From: Flavobacterium sp. ACN6
Lineage (GTDB): Bacteria; Bacteroidota; Bacteroidia; Flavobacteriales; Flavobacteriaceae
NCBI RefSeq assembly: GCF_002304005.1
Contig: NZ_MRCQ01000001.1
Location: 1-64,000, forward strand
Reading direction: 5' to 3'
DNA length: 64,000 nucleotides
In this document: positions 25,098 to 34,226 of the stretch, piece by piece
How the letters are laid out: each line of letters opens with the position of its first letter
How positions within the stretch are numbered: the stretch's first letter is position 1
The notes under the pieces: model-generated
Databases searched by the model: none
What the model saw: the letters and a program-made list of their open reading frames with translations, nothing else
Told to the model about the DNA's origin: nothing
Translations under genes and position numbers: made by a program

Positions 25098-26876
25098 ATG
25101 TCTGAACAATTAAAATCACAAGAAGAGTTTTTAGCAAATTTTAACTGGCATAACTTCCAAGAAGGAATTGATGCAGTAGATGAGAAAAACTTACAAGAGT
25201 TTGAAGAACTAGTATCAAAAACTTTCATCGCTACAGATCAAGAAGAAGTAGTTGAAGGAGTTGTTGTTAGAATTACAGATAGAGACGTTATCGTTGATAT
25301 CAATGCTAAATCTGAAGGTGTTATTTCTTTAAACGAATTCCGTTACAACCCAAACTTAAAAGTAGGTGACAAAGTAGAAGTATTAATTGACATCCGTGAG
25401 GACAAAACAGGTCAATTAGTATTATCTCACAGAAAAGCACGTACTATCAAATCTTGGGATAGAGTTATTGCAGCTAATGAAACTGGAGAAATCGTTAACG
25501 GTTTTGTTAAATGTAGAACTAAAGGAGGTATGATCGTTGATGTATTCGGTATCGAGGCGTTCTTACCAGGATCTCAAATTGACGTTAAGCCAATTAGAGA
25601 CTACGATGTATATGTAAACAAAATGATGGAATTCAAAGTGGTAAAAATTAACCACGAATTCAAAAACGTTGTTGTATCTCATAAAGCGCTTATCGAGGCT
25701 GATATTGAAGTACAGAAAAAAGAAATCATCGGTCAATTACAAAAAGGACAAGTATTAGAAGGTGTTGTTAAAAACATTACTTCTTATGGTGTGTTCATTG
25801 ACTTAGGTGGTGTTGACGGATTAATTCACATTACTGACCTTTCTTGGAGCAGAATCAACCACCCAAGTGAAGTTCTTGAATTAGACCAAAAATTAAACGT
25901 TGTAATCCTTGATTTCGATGATGAGAAAACAAGAATTCAATTAGGATTGAAACAATTAAACGCTCACCCATGGGATGCTTTAGATGCTAACTTAACTGTT
26001 GGTGATAAAGTTAAAGGTAAAGTAGTTGTAATCGCTGATTACGGTGCTTTCATCGAAGTTGCTGAAGGTGTTGAAGGTTTAATCCACGTTTCTGAAATGT
26101 CATGGTCAACTCATTTACGTTCTGCTCAAGATTTCGTAAAAGTTGGAGATGTTGTTGAGGCAGTTATCTTAACTTTAGATAGAGATGACCGTAAAATGTC
26201 ATTAGGTATCAAACAATTATCTCAAGATCCATGGACTGACATTACTTCTAAATATCCAGTAGGTTCTAAACATACAGGTATCGTTAGAAACTTTACAAAC
26301 TTTGGTATTTTCGTAGAATTAGAAGAAGGAATTGATGGATTAATTTACATCTCTGACTTATCTTGGACTAAGAAAATCAAACACCCATCTGAATTTGTAA
26401 ATGTTGGTGAAAAACTTGATGTAGTTGTATTAGAATTAGATGTTGAAGGACGTAAATTATCTTTAGGTCACAAACAAACTACTGCTAATCCTTGGGATCA
26501 ATACGAAGATTCTTTCGCTGTAGGAACTATCCACAATGGTGAAATTTCTGAAATCGTTGACAAAGGAGCTACTGTAGAATTCGGAGATGATATCGTTGCT
26601 TTCATTCCTACTCGTCACCTTGAAAAAGAAGACGGAAAGAAATTGAAAAAAGGTGATACTGCTGATTTCAAAGTAATCGAATTCAACAAAGAATTCAAAA
26701 GAGTAGTTGCTTCTCACACTGCTATCTTCCGTGAAGAAGAAGAGAAAAACGTGAAAGCTGCAACTGAAAATACTTCATCTAACTCTTCTACTAATGCACC
26801 AGCTGCAACTTTAGGAGATAACAATGATGTATTAGCTGCATTAAAAGCTAAAATGGAAAAAACTGAGAAAAAATAA
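25098..26876 (+). CDS. rpsA: 30S ribosomal protein S1
   Basis: A 592-aa protein made of S1 (OB-fold) repeats. Successive repeats are marked by VVEGVVVRITDRDVIVD, GQVLEGVVKNITSYGVFIDLG, GDKVKGKVVVIADYGAFIEV and HTGIVRNFTNFGIFVELEEG; six domains fit the length. It binds mRNA on the small ribosomal subunit. The C-terminal tail is Ser/Asn/Ala-rich. Codon use is visibly biased to a restricted set (AAC, GTT, GGT), as expected for a highly expressed gene. It is monocistronic with a clear promoter and terminator. Confidence 0.97.
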   Translation: MSEQLKSQEEFLANFNWHNFQEGIDAVDEKNLQEFEELVSKTFIATDQEEVVEGVVVRITDRDVIVDINAKSEGVISLNEFRYNPNLKVGDKVEVLIDIREDKTGQLVLSHRKARTIKSWDRVIAANETGEIVNGFVKCRTKGGMIVDVFGIEAFLPGSQIDVKPIRDYDVYVNKMMEFKVVKINHEFKNVVVSHKALIEADIEVQKKEIIGQLQKGQVLEGVVKNITSYGVFIDLGGVDGLIHITDLSWSRINHPSEVLELDQKLNVVILDFDDEKTRIQLGLKQLNAHPWDALDANLTVGDKVKGKVVVIADYGAFIEVAEGVEGLIHVSEMSWSTHLRSAQDFVKVGDVVEAVILTLDRDDRKMSLGIKQLSQDPWTDITSKYPVGSKHTGIVRNFTNFGIFVELEEGIDGLIYISDLSWTKKIKHPSEFVNVGEKLDVVVLELDVEGRKLSLGHKQTTANPWDQYEDSFAVGTIHNGEISEIVDKGATVEFGDDIVAFIPTRHLEKEDGKKLKKGDTADFKVIEFNKEFKRVVASHTAIFREEEEKNVKAATENTSSNSSTNAPAATLGDNNDVLAALKAKMEKTEKK

Positions 26877-26898
26877 TTCTTAGGTTTTTTATAAATAG

Positions 26899-26929
26899 AA
26901 AGTCCCACAGTGATGTGGGACTTTTTTTG
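26899..26929 (+). terminator. Intrinsic terminator of rpsA
   Basis: AAGTCCCACA and TGTGGGACTT form a 10-bp stem with a short loop, followed by seven T residues. Confidence 0.85.
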
Positions 26930-27051
26930 TTTGTATTTTTGTCTCGGAGTTAAAGTTTCAAATTGTTTCTCATTTGTCAGTTCGAGCGAAGTCCTGAACC
27001 TCGTTACAATTGGAATTTGGATTTTTTTTAATTGTTATTTGTATTTAAATT

Positions 27052-27128
27052 GGAGCTATTCCTGCTCTCCGCTATATCTTTTCCTGACTAAAGGAGCCAG
27101 AAAAAGGATGCCGCTTCGATCAGGGCTA
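27052..27128 (-). repeat. Structured intergenic repeat, copy B
   Basis: Read on the minus strand it begins TAGCCCTGATCGAAGCGGC, then ATCCTTTTTCTGGCTCC, a variable hairpin, AAAAGATATAGCGGAGAGC and AGGAATAGCTCC. It shares the conserved frame of copies A and C. The rest of 26930-27156 holds a fragment of the TTGGAATTT repeat (about 27010) and a TTCGAGCGAAGTCC fragment, but no gene. Confidence 0.7.
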
Positions 27129-27155
27129 GGGCACCAGTTTTCAAAAGAAGTTTGA

Positions 27156-27686
27156 TTATTTTACAGCTAGTAAATTAGTTTCTTCTGGTGTAAATTGATT
27201 AACAATTGAATAACTACTAATTTGAGTGATTTCCATTTCATCTAAAATATTTACTAAGTTTTTGAAATTACATTTTTCACTCGGCTTTATAATTACATTA
27301 ATTCCCATTCCTGGCTTACCCTTATCAGCAGAATATTCAAGAACTTTTTTGTTTCGATCTAATAACTCTTTTCTAATTCCATTTTTACCATATTTTACTT
27401 GTCTAGGTTCTTGAATAGGTACAAATAATAATCCAGAGTAAGTTACCAATTTGTTATCATCTCCTAAAAGTATAGTTACCGTACGATTTTCGTCAGGCAT
27501 ATAACAATCTATAAATGGGTGTTCATCTATACAACTAGGTACTTCGTTAAACATTATTTTTTGTTTGGATAATTCTCCAACAACCATAAAAAATATAATC
27601 AACAAAAAAGAAACGCTGACCATTGCAGTTAAATCGACTCTAGAACTTAGCTTTTTACTTCTTACTTTTTTAGGTAGATTTTTCAT
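27156..27686 (-). CDS. ExbD/TolR-like protein, copy 2
   Basis: A 176-aa protein with a short basic N-terminus, one transmembrane helix (about residues 21-38, AMVSVSFLLIIFFMV) and a periplasmic C-terminal domain including VNVIIKPSEKCNF-like and NLVNILDEMEIT segments, as in biopolymer transporter ExbD/TolR. The aspartate that carries protons in ExbD's helix (D25 in E. coli, in FIDVM) is replaced by Ser24 (MVSVS), although D18 just before the helix is kept. No exbB is adjacent. It follows its paralogue with a 12-nt gap. Confidence 0.8.
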   Translation of the reverse strand: MKNLPKKVRSKKLSSRVDLTAMVSVSFLLIIFFMVVGELSKQKIMFNEVPSCIDEHPFIDCYMPDENRTVTILLGDDNKLVTYSGLLFVPIQEPRQVKYGKNGIRKELLDRNKKVLEYSADKGKPGMGINVIIKPSEKCNFKNLVNILDEMEITQISSYSIVNQFTPEETNLLAVK

Positions 27687-27698
27687 AAAAAATAATTT

Positions 27699-28235
27699 TT
27701 AGTTAGAAGCTAGCAATTTTGATTCTTCCGGAGTAAAATCGTTTACGATTGCATAAGTATCAATTTTTGCAATTGCCATTTCATCTAAAATATCTACTAG
27801 ATTTTTGAAATTTGATTTTTTACTAGGTTTTATTATTACAATTGCTCCTCTATTAGTTCTTCCTATTTTAGCAGAATAATCGAGTATTGCATTTTGTCTT
27901 TCTTTTAATTCTTTACGAATTCCATTTCTTCCAAAGTCAATTTTTTTAGGAAGGAATTCATAAAACCCAAACAATCCTGAATATGTTATTATTTTATCAT
28001 TATCATCAAGTATAACAGTAATTATACGATTGTCTGATCCCATTCTACATCCACCATCCCCTCCGCATGTGGAAGCATCATAGTTAGGCAAACTCAAATC
28101 AACAGCTTTTGGTTTTCTTAACTCGGTTGCTACCATAAAAAATATAATCAGCAAAAAAGAAACGCTGACCATTGCAGTTAAATCGACTCTAGAACTTAGC
28201 TTTTTACTTCTTACTTTTTTAGGTAGATTTTGCAT
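27699..28235 (-). CDS. ExbD/TolR-like protein, copy 1
   Basis: A 178-aa paralogue of the next gene. The first 35 residues match it almost exactly (KKVRSKKLSSRVDLTAMVSV), and about 104 nt at the 5' ends differ at only about two or three positions. The periplasmic parts are clearly diverged, with a Cys/Gly-rich insert (DASTCGGDGGCRMGSDNR) here. It also lacks the membrane Asp. The C-terminal ExbD domain includes AIVIIKPSKKSNFKNLVDIL. It is the first gene of the pair; an energy-coupling role is doubtful without the Asp. Confidence 0.8.
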   Translation of the reverse strand: MQNLPKKVRSKKLSSRVDLTAMVSVSFLLIIFFMVATELRKPKAVDLSLPNYDASTCGGDGGCRMGSDNRIITVILDDNDKIITYSGLFGFYEFLPKKIDFGRNGIRKELKERQNAILDYSAKIGRTNRGAIVIIKPSKKSNFKNLVDILDEMAIAKIDTYAIVNDFTPEESKLLASN

Positions 28236-28446
28236 AATGAATAAGTTTTAAAACTAATTTAAGAATAAAACTAAAACGAAAATCATTTAGTTGGAGAAAA
28301 ATATAAAAAAATAATTTTTACGTACAACATCTTGTTTTACAGTGTATTTTGAGAATAATTCAAAGTTTTTTAAAATTATTTTTAGTTTTCATAAAACCAA
28401 AACAAATATTACGGCGTAAATGAGCTTATAACTTAAAATATTAATT

Positions 28447-29001
28447 ATGAAAACTAGAAAATTTTTAGCCACAGCAATTTTAGCATTAGCATTCGGATTT
28501 ACATCTTTCGCTCAAAAATCAGTAATGGTTGGCGGCGCTGCAATGTATCCTAACAAAAATATTATCGAGAATGCCGTTAACTCAAAAGATCACACCACAT
28601 TGGTTGCGGCAGTAAAAGCAGCTGATTTAGTTGAGACTTTAAAAGGTGCAGGACCATTTACCGTTTTTGCTCCAACAAATGCAGCTTTTGACAAATTACC
28701 GAAAGGAACTGTTGAATCATTATTAAAACCTGAAAACAAAAAAATGCTTCAAACGATCTTGACCTATCATGTTGTTTCTGGAAAATGGAATTCGGCTGAT
28801 ATTGCAAAAGCAATAAAAGATGGAAAAGGTAAAGCAGTTATTAAAACTGTAAGCGGTGGAACTATTACGGCATGGATGAAAGGTAAAGATCTTTACATTA
28901 CAGATGAAAATGGTAACAAATCTAAAGTTACAATTGCAGATGTTAACCAATCAAATGGTGTAATTCATGTAGTTGATGCCGTCTTGTTACCTAAAAAATA
29001 A
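28447..29001 (+). CDS. Secreted fasciclin (FAS1) domain protein
   Basis: A 184-aa protein with a signal peptide (FLATAILALAFGFTSFAQ). A single FAS1 domain covers most of the mature part, with the H1 motif GPFTVFAPTNAAFDKLP, LTYHVVSGK and the H2 motif NGVIHVVDAVLLP. FAS1 domains mediate adhesion and ligand binding at the cell surface; the partner is unknown. It is monocistronic and convergent with the EamA gene across a strong hairpin. Confidence 0.92.
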   Translation: MKTRKFLATAILALAFGFTSFAQKSVMVGGAAMYPNKNIIENAVNSKDHTTLVAAVKAADLVETLKGAGPFTVFAPTNAAFDKLPKGTVESLLKPENKKMLQTILTYHVVSGKWNSADIAKAIKDGKGKAVIKTVSGGTITAWMKGKDLYITDENGNKSKVTIADVNQSNGVIHVVDAVLLPKK

Positions 29002-29030
29002 TAGATTAGAAAATTCCAAAATAAAAATTC

Positions 29031-29086
29031 CAAAATAAAAATTCCAAATTCCAAGCTTAAAATTGGAATTTGGAATTTTTATTTTG
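29031..29086. terminator. Bidirectional terminator built from AATTCCA repeats
   Basis: The arms 29031-29054 and 29063-29086 are perfectly complementary over 24 bp around an 8-nt loop. The stem consists of AATTCCA units flanked by A/T runs. It lies between convergent genes. A further AATTCCA unit with the same flank occurs at 29011-29030. Confidence 0.8.
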
Positions 29087-29099
29087 AGATTTTTTGAAA

Positions 29100-29945
29100 T
29101 TATTTTTTCGCAGTTAAGGTACTTCCAGCAGACGCTGCAACGACACAAACCACCGCCAAAATCTCATAAAAACTTAAGTTTTCCTGTAGAAAAATAAATG
29201 CACAAATAGATGCAGCTGCAGGTTCTAAACTCATTAAAATACTAAATGTACGAGGAGGAAGCTGACCTAAGGCTTTCATTTCTAAAGTAAATGGAATTGC
29301 GCTGGATAAAAGCGCAAGTGCAACACCCATTCCAAAGAGTTTTGGAGTTAGATTAGCTAATCCGTTTTCTAAAAATCCGAAGGGTAAAATTAAAATTGCG
29401 GCAAATAACATTCCTGTTGAAACGGCTTGACCGCCGTTCATTATTTTAGAAATTTTTCCTCCTAAAACTATATAGGCAGTCCAAAATGCTCCAGCCAAAA
29501 GTGCAAATAAAATACCAAGCGGATCGAGACGATCATTTGTCCACGGTGCAATTAATAAAATCCCTATTGCTGCCAGCAAAACCCAGCAATAATCAATTAA
29601 GCGTTTGGAACCTAAAATAGCCAATAATAAAGGCCCAACAAATTCTAAGGTTACGGCTAAACCAATTGGAATTCGTTCTATAGCAAAATAAAAGATTAGA
29701 TTCATAGCTCCCAAAGACAATCCGTATGGAATAACGATTTTCCATTGGTCTGAGGTAATTGCTTTTAGATTTGGTCGGTAAGCTAATAACAGAATTAAAG
29801 CAGAGATACCAATACGCAGCGATGCGGTTCCTGCGGCACCAATTGTTGGGAAAAGTGTTTTGGCGATTGCTGCACCACACTGAACACTAATAATTGCCAA
29901 TAATACAGCGGGAACAGGAGGAAGGTTGATTTCTTTATTTTTCAT
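29100..29945 (-). CDS. EamA-family exporter (RhtA-like)
   Basis: A 281-aa drug/metabolite transporter with about ten membrane helices in two EamA halves. FPTIGAAGTASLRIGISALIL, LEFVGPLLLAILGSKR and SSAIPFTLEMKALGQLPPRTF resemble the threonine/homoserine exporter RhtA; SLEPAAASICAFIFLQE is the conserved end segment. It probably exports small metabolites such as amino acids from the cytoplasm. It is transcribed alone. Confidence 0.87.
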   Translation of the reverse strand: MKNKEINLPPVPAVLLAIISVQCGAAIAKTLFPTIGAAGTASLRIGISALILLLAYRPNLKAITSDQWKIVIPYGLSLGAMNLIFYFAIERIPIGLAVTLEFVGPLLLAILGSKRLIDYCWVLLAAIGILLIAPWTNDRLDPLGILFALLAGAFWTAYIVLGGKISKIMNGGQAVSTGMLFAAILILPFGFLENGLANLTPKLFGMGVALALLSSAIPFTLEMKALGQLPPRTFSILMSLEPAAASICAFIFLQENLSFYEILAVVCVVAASAGSTLTAKK

Positions 29946-30057
29946 TAAAAAATGGTAATGGACTGCAAAACTACGAAATAAGTTTTGCCGAAACCACTTC
30001 TCTTTTTAAATAAAGCCGCTATACAAATAAGTTTATAATAAAAACGATTTTTTTAGA

Positions 30058-30198
30058 CTATTCTAATGCACGTTTTGTAACATAAGCGCGATAACCAATA
30101 ATAGCCATTTGCCATTTTTTTGCTTTTGCAATATCTAAGCCTTGTTTGGTAAAACTTGGCAATAATATTTTATTTAATTTGGCTAAGAATTTATACAT
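30058..30198 (-). CDS. Small 46-aa basic protein
   Basis: A 47-codon frame from ATG (30196-30198) to TAG (30058-30060). The product starts MYKFLAKLNKILLPSF, continues TKQGLDIAKAKKWQMAII and ends YRAYVTKRALE. It is basic and amphipathic. I recall near-identical small proteins in Flavobacterium genomes, often labelled SsrA-binding protein by automatic annotation, although at this length it cannot be SmpB. Its function is unknown. The remainder of 29945-30329 contains only terminators. Confidence 0.7.
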   Translation of the reverse strand: MYKFLAKLNKILLPSFTKQGLDIAKAKKWQMAIIGYRAYVTKRALE

Positions 30199-30223
30199 AG
30201 TAGATTTGTTTTTTCAAAGATAT

Positions 30224-30253
30224 AAAAAAAGACTTTGTGTTTGAAGCAAAGTC
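30224..30253 (-). terminator. Minus-strand hairpin before the 46-aa gene
   Basis: GACTTTG (30231-30237) and CAAAGTC (30247-30253) pair, with a run of T on the minus strand following. It probably backs up the terminator at 30279-30310. Confidence 0.5.
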
Positions 30254-30278
30254 CTTTAAGGTGTAAATTATGTAAATA

Positions 30279-30310
30279 GAAAAACCAGTGTTTTAAGCAC
30301 TGGTTTTTCT
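30279..30310 (-). terminator. Terminator of the BlaI-M56 operon
   Basis: AGAAAAACCAGTG and CACTGGTTTTTCT form a 12- to 13-bp stem around TTTTAAG, 19 nt after the last M56 gene (minus strand). Confidence 0.75.
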
Positions 30311-30328
30311 ATTAATGAATAAAGTAGA

Positions 30329-32170
30329 TTAAGCTTTTTTGTTTTCTTTTTCCCAAGCTTTCATGTCTCTTTCGTGCTGCTTCATATCTTTATCATGTTG
30401 CTTCATATCTTTTGCATGTTGTTTCATGTCTTTTTCATGCTGTTTCATATCAAGCTCCAACTGTTTCATATCTTGCTCATATTGCTTAGTATTTCCATAT
30501 TCTGCATCATTTCCAAATTTAAACTTAAAGTCATAATTGAATTTGTCCATATTAACATTGAATTTCTCCATTGCTAATTCATACTTAGCCATTTCTTTTT
30601 CATAAACAGCTTCTCTTTGAGACATTACGATTTCAATTTGTCTTTGGTAAGCTTCCAATTGAGGTTCAATAATTTCCATTTGCTTTTCAAAAGCTTCCAT
30701 TTCTTTTTCGAACTTACTCACTGCAGCTTTATCATTCATGTTTTTTGGAGCTACAGGAGGTTTTGGCATTTTTGACATATCAAATGCGGGAGCCACAGGC
30801 ATTGGTCCTGATGGAAAAGCTGGCGGTGAAGGTGGTGTAGGAGGTAACACATCAGAATCTCCGTAGTGGCGAACAATAACTTTGTCGTTTTTAACCATTA
30901 CAGGAACTGAAAAATTTCCATCTGTAATAATATTGATAGATTTTTGCCCGTCTTCGTCAGTTCCAATTGCAAATTCGCAGTCTTTTATAGCTTCATCTCC
31001 GTCTATTACAATAGATTCCTTTTTACCAGATTCTGATTTTACTTTGATTTGAATTGCTGTTAATTCTTTTTTAGAATTTCTTTTTACGTCCGAAATTTCG
31101 ATTTCAAGATTATGACTTGCTTTTAATTTTCCTGGCAGTTCTTTTAACTCCTGATCGCTCGTATTTTTAGTAATTTTGAATGTTTCCTCAGTGGTTTTGA
31201 TTGTATCTTTTGAAATTGCAGGTAGTTCGTTTTGTTTCTTTTCCTGTGCAATTGTTTCTATTTGAAATAAAAGAACAAAAGCCCCAAGTGCTGGAATTAC
31301 GGCATAATACTTCCAATAGTTTGTCTTGTTTGATTGATTTTTGTTTAACATGACGATTCGTTTTTTGATTAATGATTGATAAAAATGATTGGTGATTGCA
31401 ACACAGTTTTCATGTGTTGTGATTTTTAAAAGTGTGTATTGATACGCTTTTTTGTCGCTGATTTTTTTAGAAGCCTCACTGTCAGCAATAAATTCAAGAT
31501 TTTGCAGAATAGCTTTTTTGTACAGCCACACAATTGGATTGAACCAAAATAGAATACAGAAGATTCTCGAAATCAAAACATCTACGGTATGATTTTGATC
31601 ACTGTGTACTTTTTCGTGTTCCAAAATACTTTCTAATTCCGCTGGAGTATATAGTGATGAGTTATATACAATATAATCGAAATAAGAGAAGGGAGCAATG
31701 TTTTCATTTATATCAATAAATTTGAAATCTTCCTGCTGTTGTATTTCTTTTCCTTTTAAGACTGTGTTCAGGCTATAAAAATCAAGTCCAAATTTGATCA
31801 TGAAAGCTGTAAATCCTAAACCATAAACCGCAATTAAAATTAAATCCCAATTGATTTGAATTGATTCTTCTTCAACGGCTGCTTCTGGATTGTACTGCGG
31901 TTCATAAGCAACAGTACTATTGTTAGAAACAGTAGCAGTAGAAAAGTTTTCAATCGCTCTATCTACAGTTATTGGAGCCGCTGGTTTTTCAACCCAGATC
32001 ACTTTAGTGTAAACTACAAAAGGCAGTATTATAGAAGTTATCAATCCCGCAATTAAAAAAAAGCGGCTGCTGTTAAAAAAAGTTTCTTTGCGAAGTAATA
32101 AAATATAAGCAAAATAGAACATTGCTAGTAACCCGCTTGATTTTAGGATAAAAATGAAAAGTGCTTCCAT
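30329..32170 (-). CDS. M56 (BlaR1/MecR1-type) metallopeptidase with coiled-coil tail
   Basis: A 613-aa sensor protease. Membrane helices occupy the first 130 residues, followed by the M56 zinc site HEKVH (185-189) and the EFIADSEASKK third-ligand segment; another helix lies near residue 290. The C-terminal half is exported in topology and has a Pro-rich stretch (LPPTPPSPPAFPSGPM), then about 170 residues of Glu/Lys/Met coiled coil. It ends in seven-residue repeats of the type MKQHEKD. BlaR1 proteins sense a ligand and cleave the BlaI repressor; here no penicillin-binding domain is present. It is the last gene of a four-gene operon. Confidence 0.88.
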   Translation of the reverse strand: MEALFIFILKSSGLLAMFYFAYILLLRKETFFNSSRFFLIAGLITSIILPFVVYTKVIWVEKPAAPITVDRAIENFSTATVSNNSTVAYEPQYNPEAAVEEESIQINWDLILIAVYGLGFTAFMIKFGLDFYSLNTVLKGKEIQQQEDFKFIDINENIAPFSYFDYIVYNSSLYTPAELESILEHEKVHSDQNHTVDVLISRIFCILFWFNPIVWLYKKAILQNLEFIADSEASKKISDKKAYQYTLLKITTHENCVAITNHFYQSLIKKRIVMLNKNQSNKTNYWKYYAVIPALGAFVLLFQIETIAQEKKQNELPAISKDTIKTTEETFKITKNTSDQELKELPGKLKASHNLEIEISDVKRNSKKELTAIQIKVKSESGKKESIVIDGDEAIKDCEFAIGTDEDGQKSINIITDGNFSVPVMVKNDKVIVRHYGDSDVLPPTPPSPPAFPSGPMPVAPAFDMSKMPKPPVAPKNMNDKAAVSKFEKEMEAFEKQMEIIEPQLEAYQRQIEIVMSQREAVYEKEMAKYELAMEKFNVNMDKFNYDFKFKFGNDAEYGNTKQYEQDMKQLELDMKQHEKDMKQHAKDMKQHDKDMKQHERDMKAWEKENKKA

Positions 32171-32179
32171 AGTGTTTGA

Positions 32180-32548
32180 TTATTTACCTTCTTTTGGATT
32201 TTCGATCATATCTAATATTTCTCTTAATTCGGCTGCAGAAATTTTTTCTTCTTTAGCAAAAAAAGAAACCATACTTTTATATGAACTGTTGAAATAGTTG
32301 TCAATTGCTGTACTCATAAAACCTTGTCGGTAATCTTCGATACTTACAATTGGGTAATATTGATGTGTATTTCCAAAAGCATTATGCGCAACATATCCTT
32401 TCTCTTCCAGATTACGAACAATAGTCGATAAAGTGTTGTAATGCGGCTGATCTTCTAAAATCTCTGCTTGAATTTCTTTCACAAAAGCTTTTTTGAGCTT
32501 CCATAAAATATGCATGATTTCTTCTTCCTTATTGGTTAGCTTTTGCAT
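32180..32548 (-). CDS. BlaI/MecI-family repressor, copy 2
   Basis: A 122-aa winged-helix repressor. LTNKEEEIMHILWKLKKAFV and HYNTLSTIVRNLEEKGYV are the winged-helix DNA-binding elements, and the C-terminal helices (YFNSSYKSMVSFFAKEE) form the dimer region that BlaR1-type proteases cut. It is nearly identical to the repressor at 34227-34595 and sits 9 nt before its M56 partner and 6 nt after the other M56 gene. Confidence 0.92.
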   Translation of the reverse strand: MQKLTNKEEEIMHILWKLKKAFVKEIQAEILEDQPHYNTLSTIVRNLEEKGYVAHNAFGNTHQYYPIVSIEDYRQGFMSTAIDNYFNSSYKSMVSFFAKEEKISAAELREILDMIENPKEGK

Positions 32549-32554
32549 TTTAGT

Positions 32555-34219
32555 TTATTTGCGGGTTTCGATTTCAATTACGCCATCTGATCCTTTTTCG
32601 CCATATTTTGAAAGTGCGTTAGTTCCTTTAAAAACGGACATACTTTTAATATCTTCAGGTTTGATTTCGTCAAGATCAAAACCGTGTGGCATTTCTGTTC
32701 CATCAACAATTATAAGAGGTACACCTTGTACTTTAGATTTTGAAGAACCGCTCGTTACAGCAACATTTGTTTTTCCATTAGAGGTAGTAATTTTAGTAAC
32801 TACATTGTTGTCATCATTATCTGTGGTTACAATAGTGCTGCTATTTGAATTAGTATTGCTGTTAGTTTTTGTACTAGTATTAGAATTAACGTTGACATTG
32901 GTTTGGTTTTTAGAGTTTTGGTTTTGAGTAATAATAATATTTGAATGTGGAGATGTTGAATTATCATCATTATCTTTATTTACATTCACAGTTGCACCGC
33001 CTTTACTTACTGCAGCTTTTGATTCCTTATTTGAATCGTTTATAGTTTGAATTCCGATCTTTTTGTCACCATTATTATAAGTTATAATAACTACTCCAAA
33101 TTCATTTATAGCTTGATTGCTAGAGTTTTGAATGGATTTAGCACGTTGCTTTCCTTTTTTGATATCAACTACAATAGATGTTAATTGATTTGAATCATTT
33201 CTCTTAATTTCAGAAATCTCAAATTTTACATTGTGATCTTTCAGCAAATTACTTTTGATTTCATTCAATTCTGCATCTGTAGAGTTTTTTCGGATTTTAT
33301 AAACATCTACAGATTTGATGTTTGATTCATTTTCCTGTATAATTTGCGGTTTTTCCTTTGCAATTACTTCAACTTGAAATAATAAAACAAAAGCGGCAAG
33401 TGCAGGAATTACAGTGTAATACTTCCAAGAATTCTTCTTTTTTGATTGATTTTTGTTTAACATGACGATTCGTTTTTTGATTAATGATTGATAAAAATGA
33501 TTGGTGATTGCAACACAATTTTCGTGTGTTGTTATTTTTAAAAGTGTGTATTGATATGATTTTTTATCTTGTATTTTTTTTGCTGCTTCGCTGTCGGCAA
33601 TAAATTCAAGATTTTGCATAATAGCCTTTTTGTAAAGCCAAATGATAGGATTGAACCAAAATAAAATACAGAAGATTCTAGAAATCAATACATCTACAGT
33701 ATGGTTTTGATCGCTGTGCACTTTTTCATGTTCAAGAATATTCTCTAATTCGCTTGGAGTGTACAATGATGAGTTGTAAATGATATATTCGAAATAGGAG
33801 AAAGGAGCAATATTTTCGTTAATATCTATAAATTTAAAATCTGCTTGCTGCTGAATTTTTTTTCCTTTGATAATTGCATTTAGACTGTAAAAGTCAATGG
33901 CTAGTTTTAAAATGAAAACTAAAAATCCAAGTCCGTAAATTGTTAGTAGAATAGTACTCCAGCTAAAATCAACAGATCCTTTTTCAGAGTTTTCACCAAA
34001 AGTTGATTGAATAGCAGTATTTACATATGGGTCAGCATCTATCCAAATAATCTTTGTGTAACTTAATAGTGGTAAAAAAGCTGCGACAATTAAACCAGAT
34101 AGTAAAAACCATCTGTTGCTGTTAAAGAATGTTTCTTTGCGTAATAAAAAATAATAAACACAATAGAAAAACAACATTAAACTGCATGATTTGGCGATAT
34201 ATATATAAAGTGCTTCCAT
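32555..34219 (-). CDS. M56 metallopeptidase with TonB-plug-like C-terminus
   Basis: A 554-aa paralogue of the M56 protein at 30329. The membrane and protease part is closely similar, with zinc motif HEKVH at 164-168 and ILISRIFCILFWFNP-type flanks. The C-terminal part differs entirely: an Asn/Thr/Ser-rich linker (NVNVNSNTSTKTNSNTNSNS), then PLIIVDGTEMPHGFDLDEI, IKSMSVFKGTNALSKYG and SDGVIEIETRK. That ending follows the pattern of TonB-dependent receptor plug domains (PLIVVDG, SIEVLKG, ALYG, GVIxITTK). It likely faces the periplasm and serves as the sensor or partner-binding module. Confidence 0.87.
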   Translation of the reverse strand: MEALYIYIAKSCSLMLFFYCVYYFLLRKETFFNSNRWFLLSGLIVAAFLPLLSYTKIIWIDADPYVNTAIQSTFGENSEKGSVDFSWSTILLTIYGLGFLVFILKLAIDFYSLNAIIKGKKIQQQADFKFIDINENIAPFSYFEYIIYNSSLYTPSELENILEHEKVHSDQNHTVDVLISRIFCILFWFNPIIWLYKKAIMQNLEFIADSEAAKKIQDKKSYQYTLLKITTHENCVAITNHFYQSLIKKRIVMLNKNQSKKKNSWKYYTVIPALAAFVLLFQVEVIAKEKPQIIQENESNIKSVDVYKIRKNSTDAELNEIKSNLLKDHNVKFEISEIKRNDSNQLTSIVVDIKKGKQRAKSIQNSSNQAINEFGVVIITYNNGDKKIGIQTINDSNKESKAAVSKGGATVNVNKDNDDNSTSPHSNIIITQNQNSKNQTNVNVNSNTSTKTNSNTNSNSSTIVTTDNDDNNVVTKITTSNGKTNVAVTSGSSKSKVQGVPLIIVDGTEMPHGFDLDEIKPEDIKSMSVFKGTNALSKYGEKGSDGVIEIETRK

Positions 34220-34226
34220 AAGCTGC

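Noticed and set aside
24953..25228. 91-codon frame antisense to the rpsA promoter and start
   Set aside because: It overlaps an exact promoter and a certain ribosomal protein gene; no recognisable product.
30339..30577. Cys/Phe/Ser-rich frames antisense to the M56 coiled-coil tail
   Set aside because: They are the complement of the MKQHEKD repeats; the minus-strand gene explains the region.
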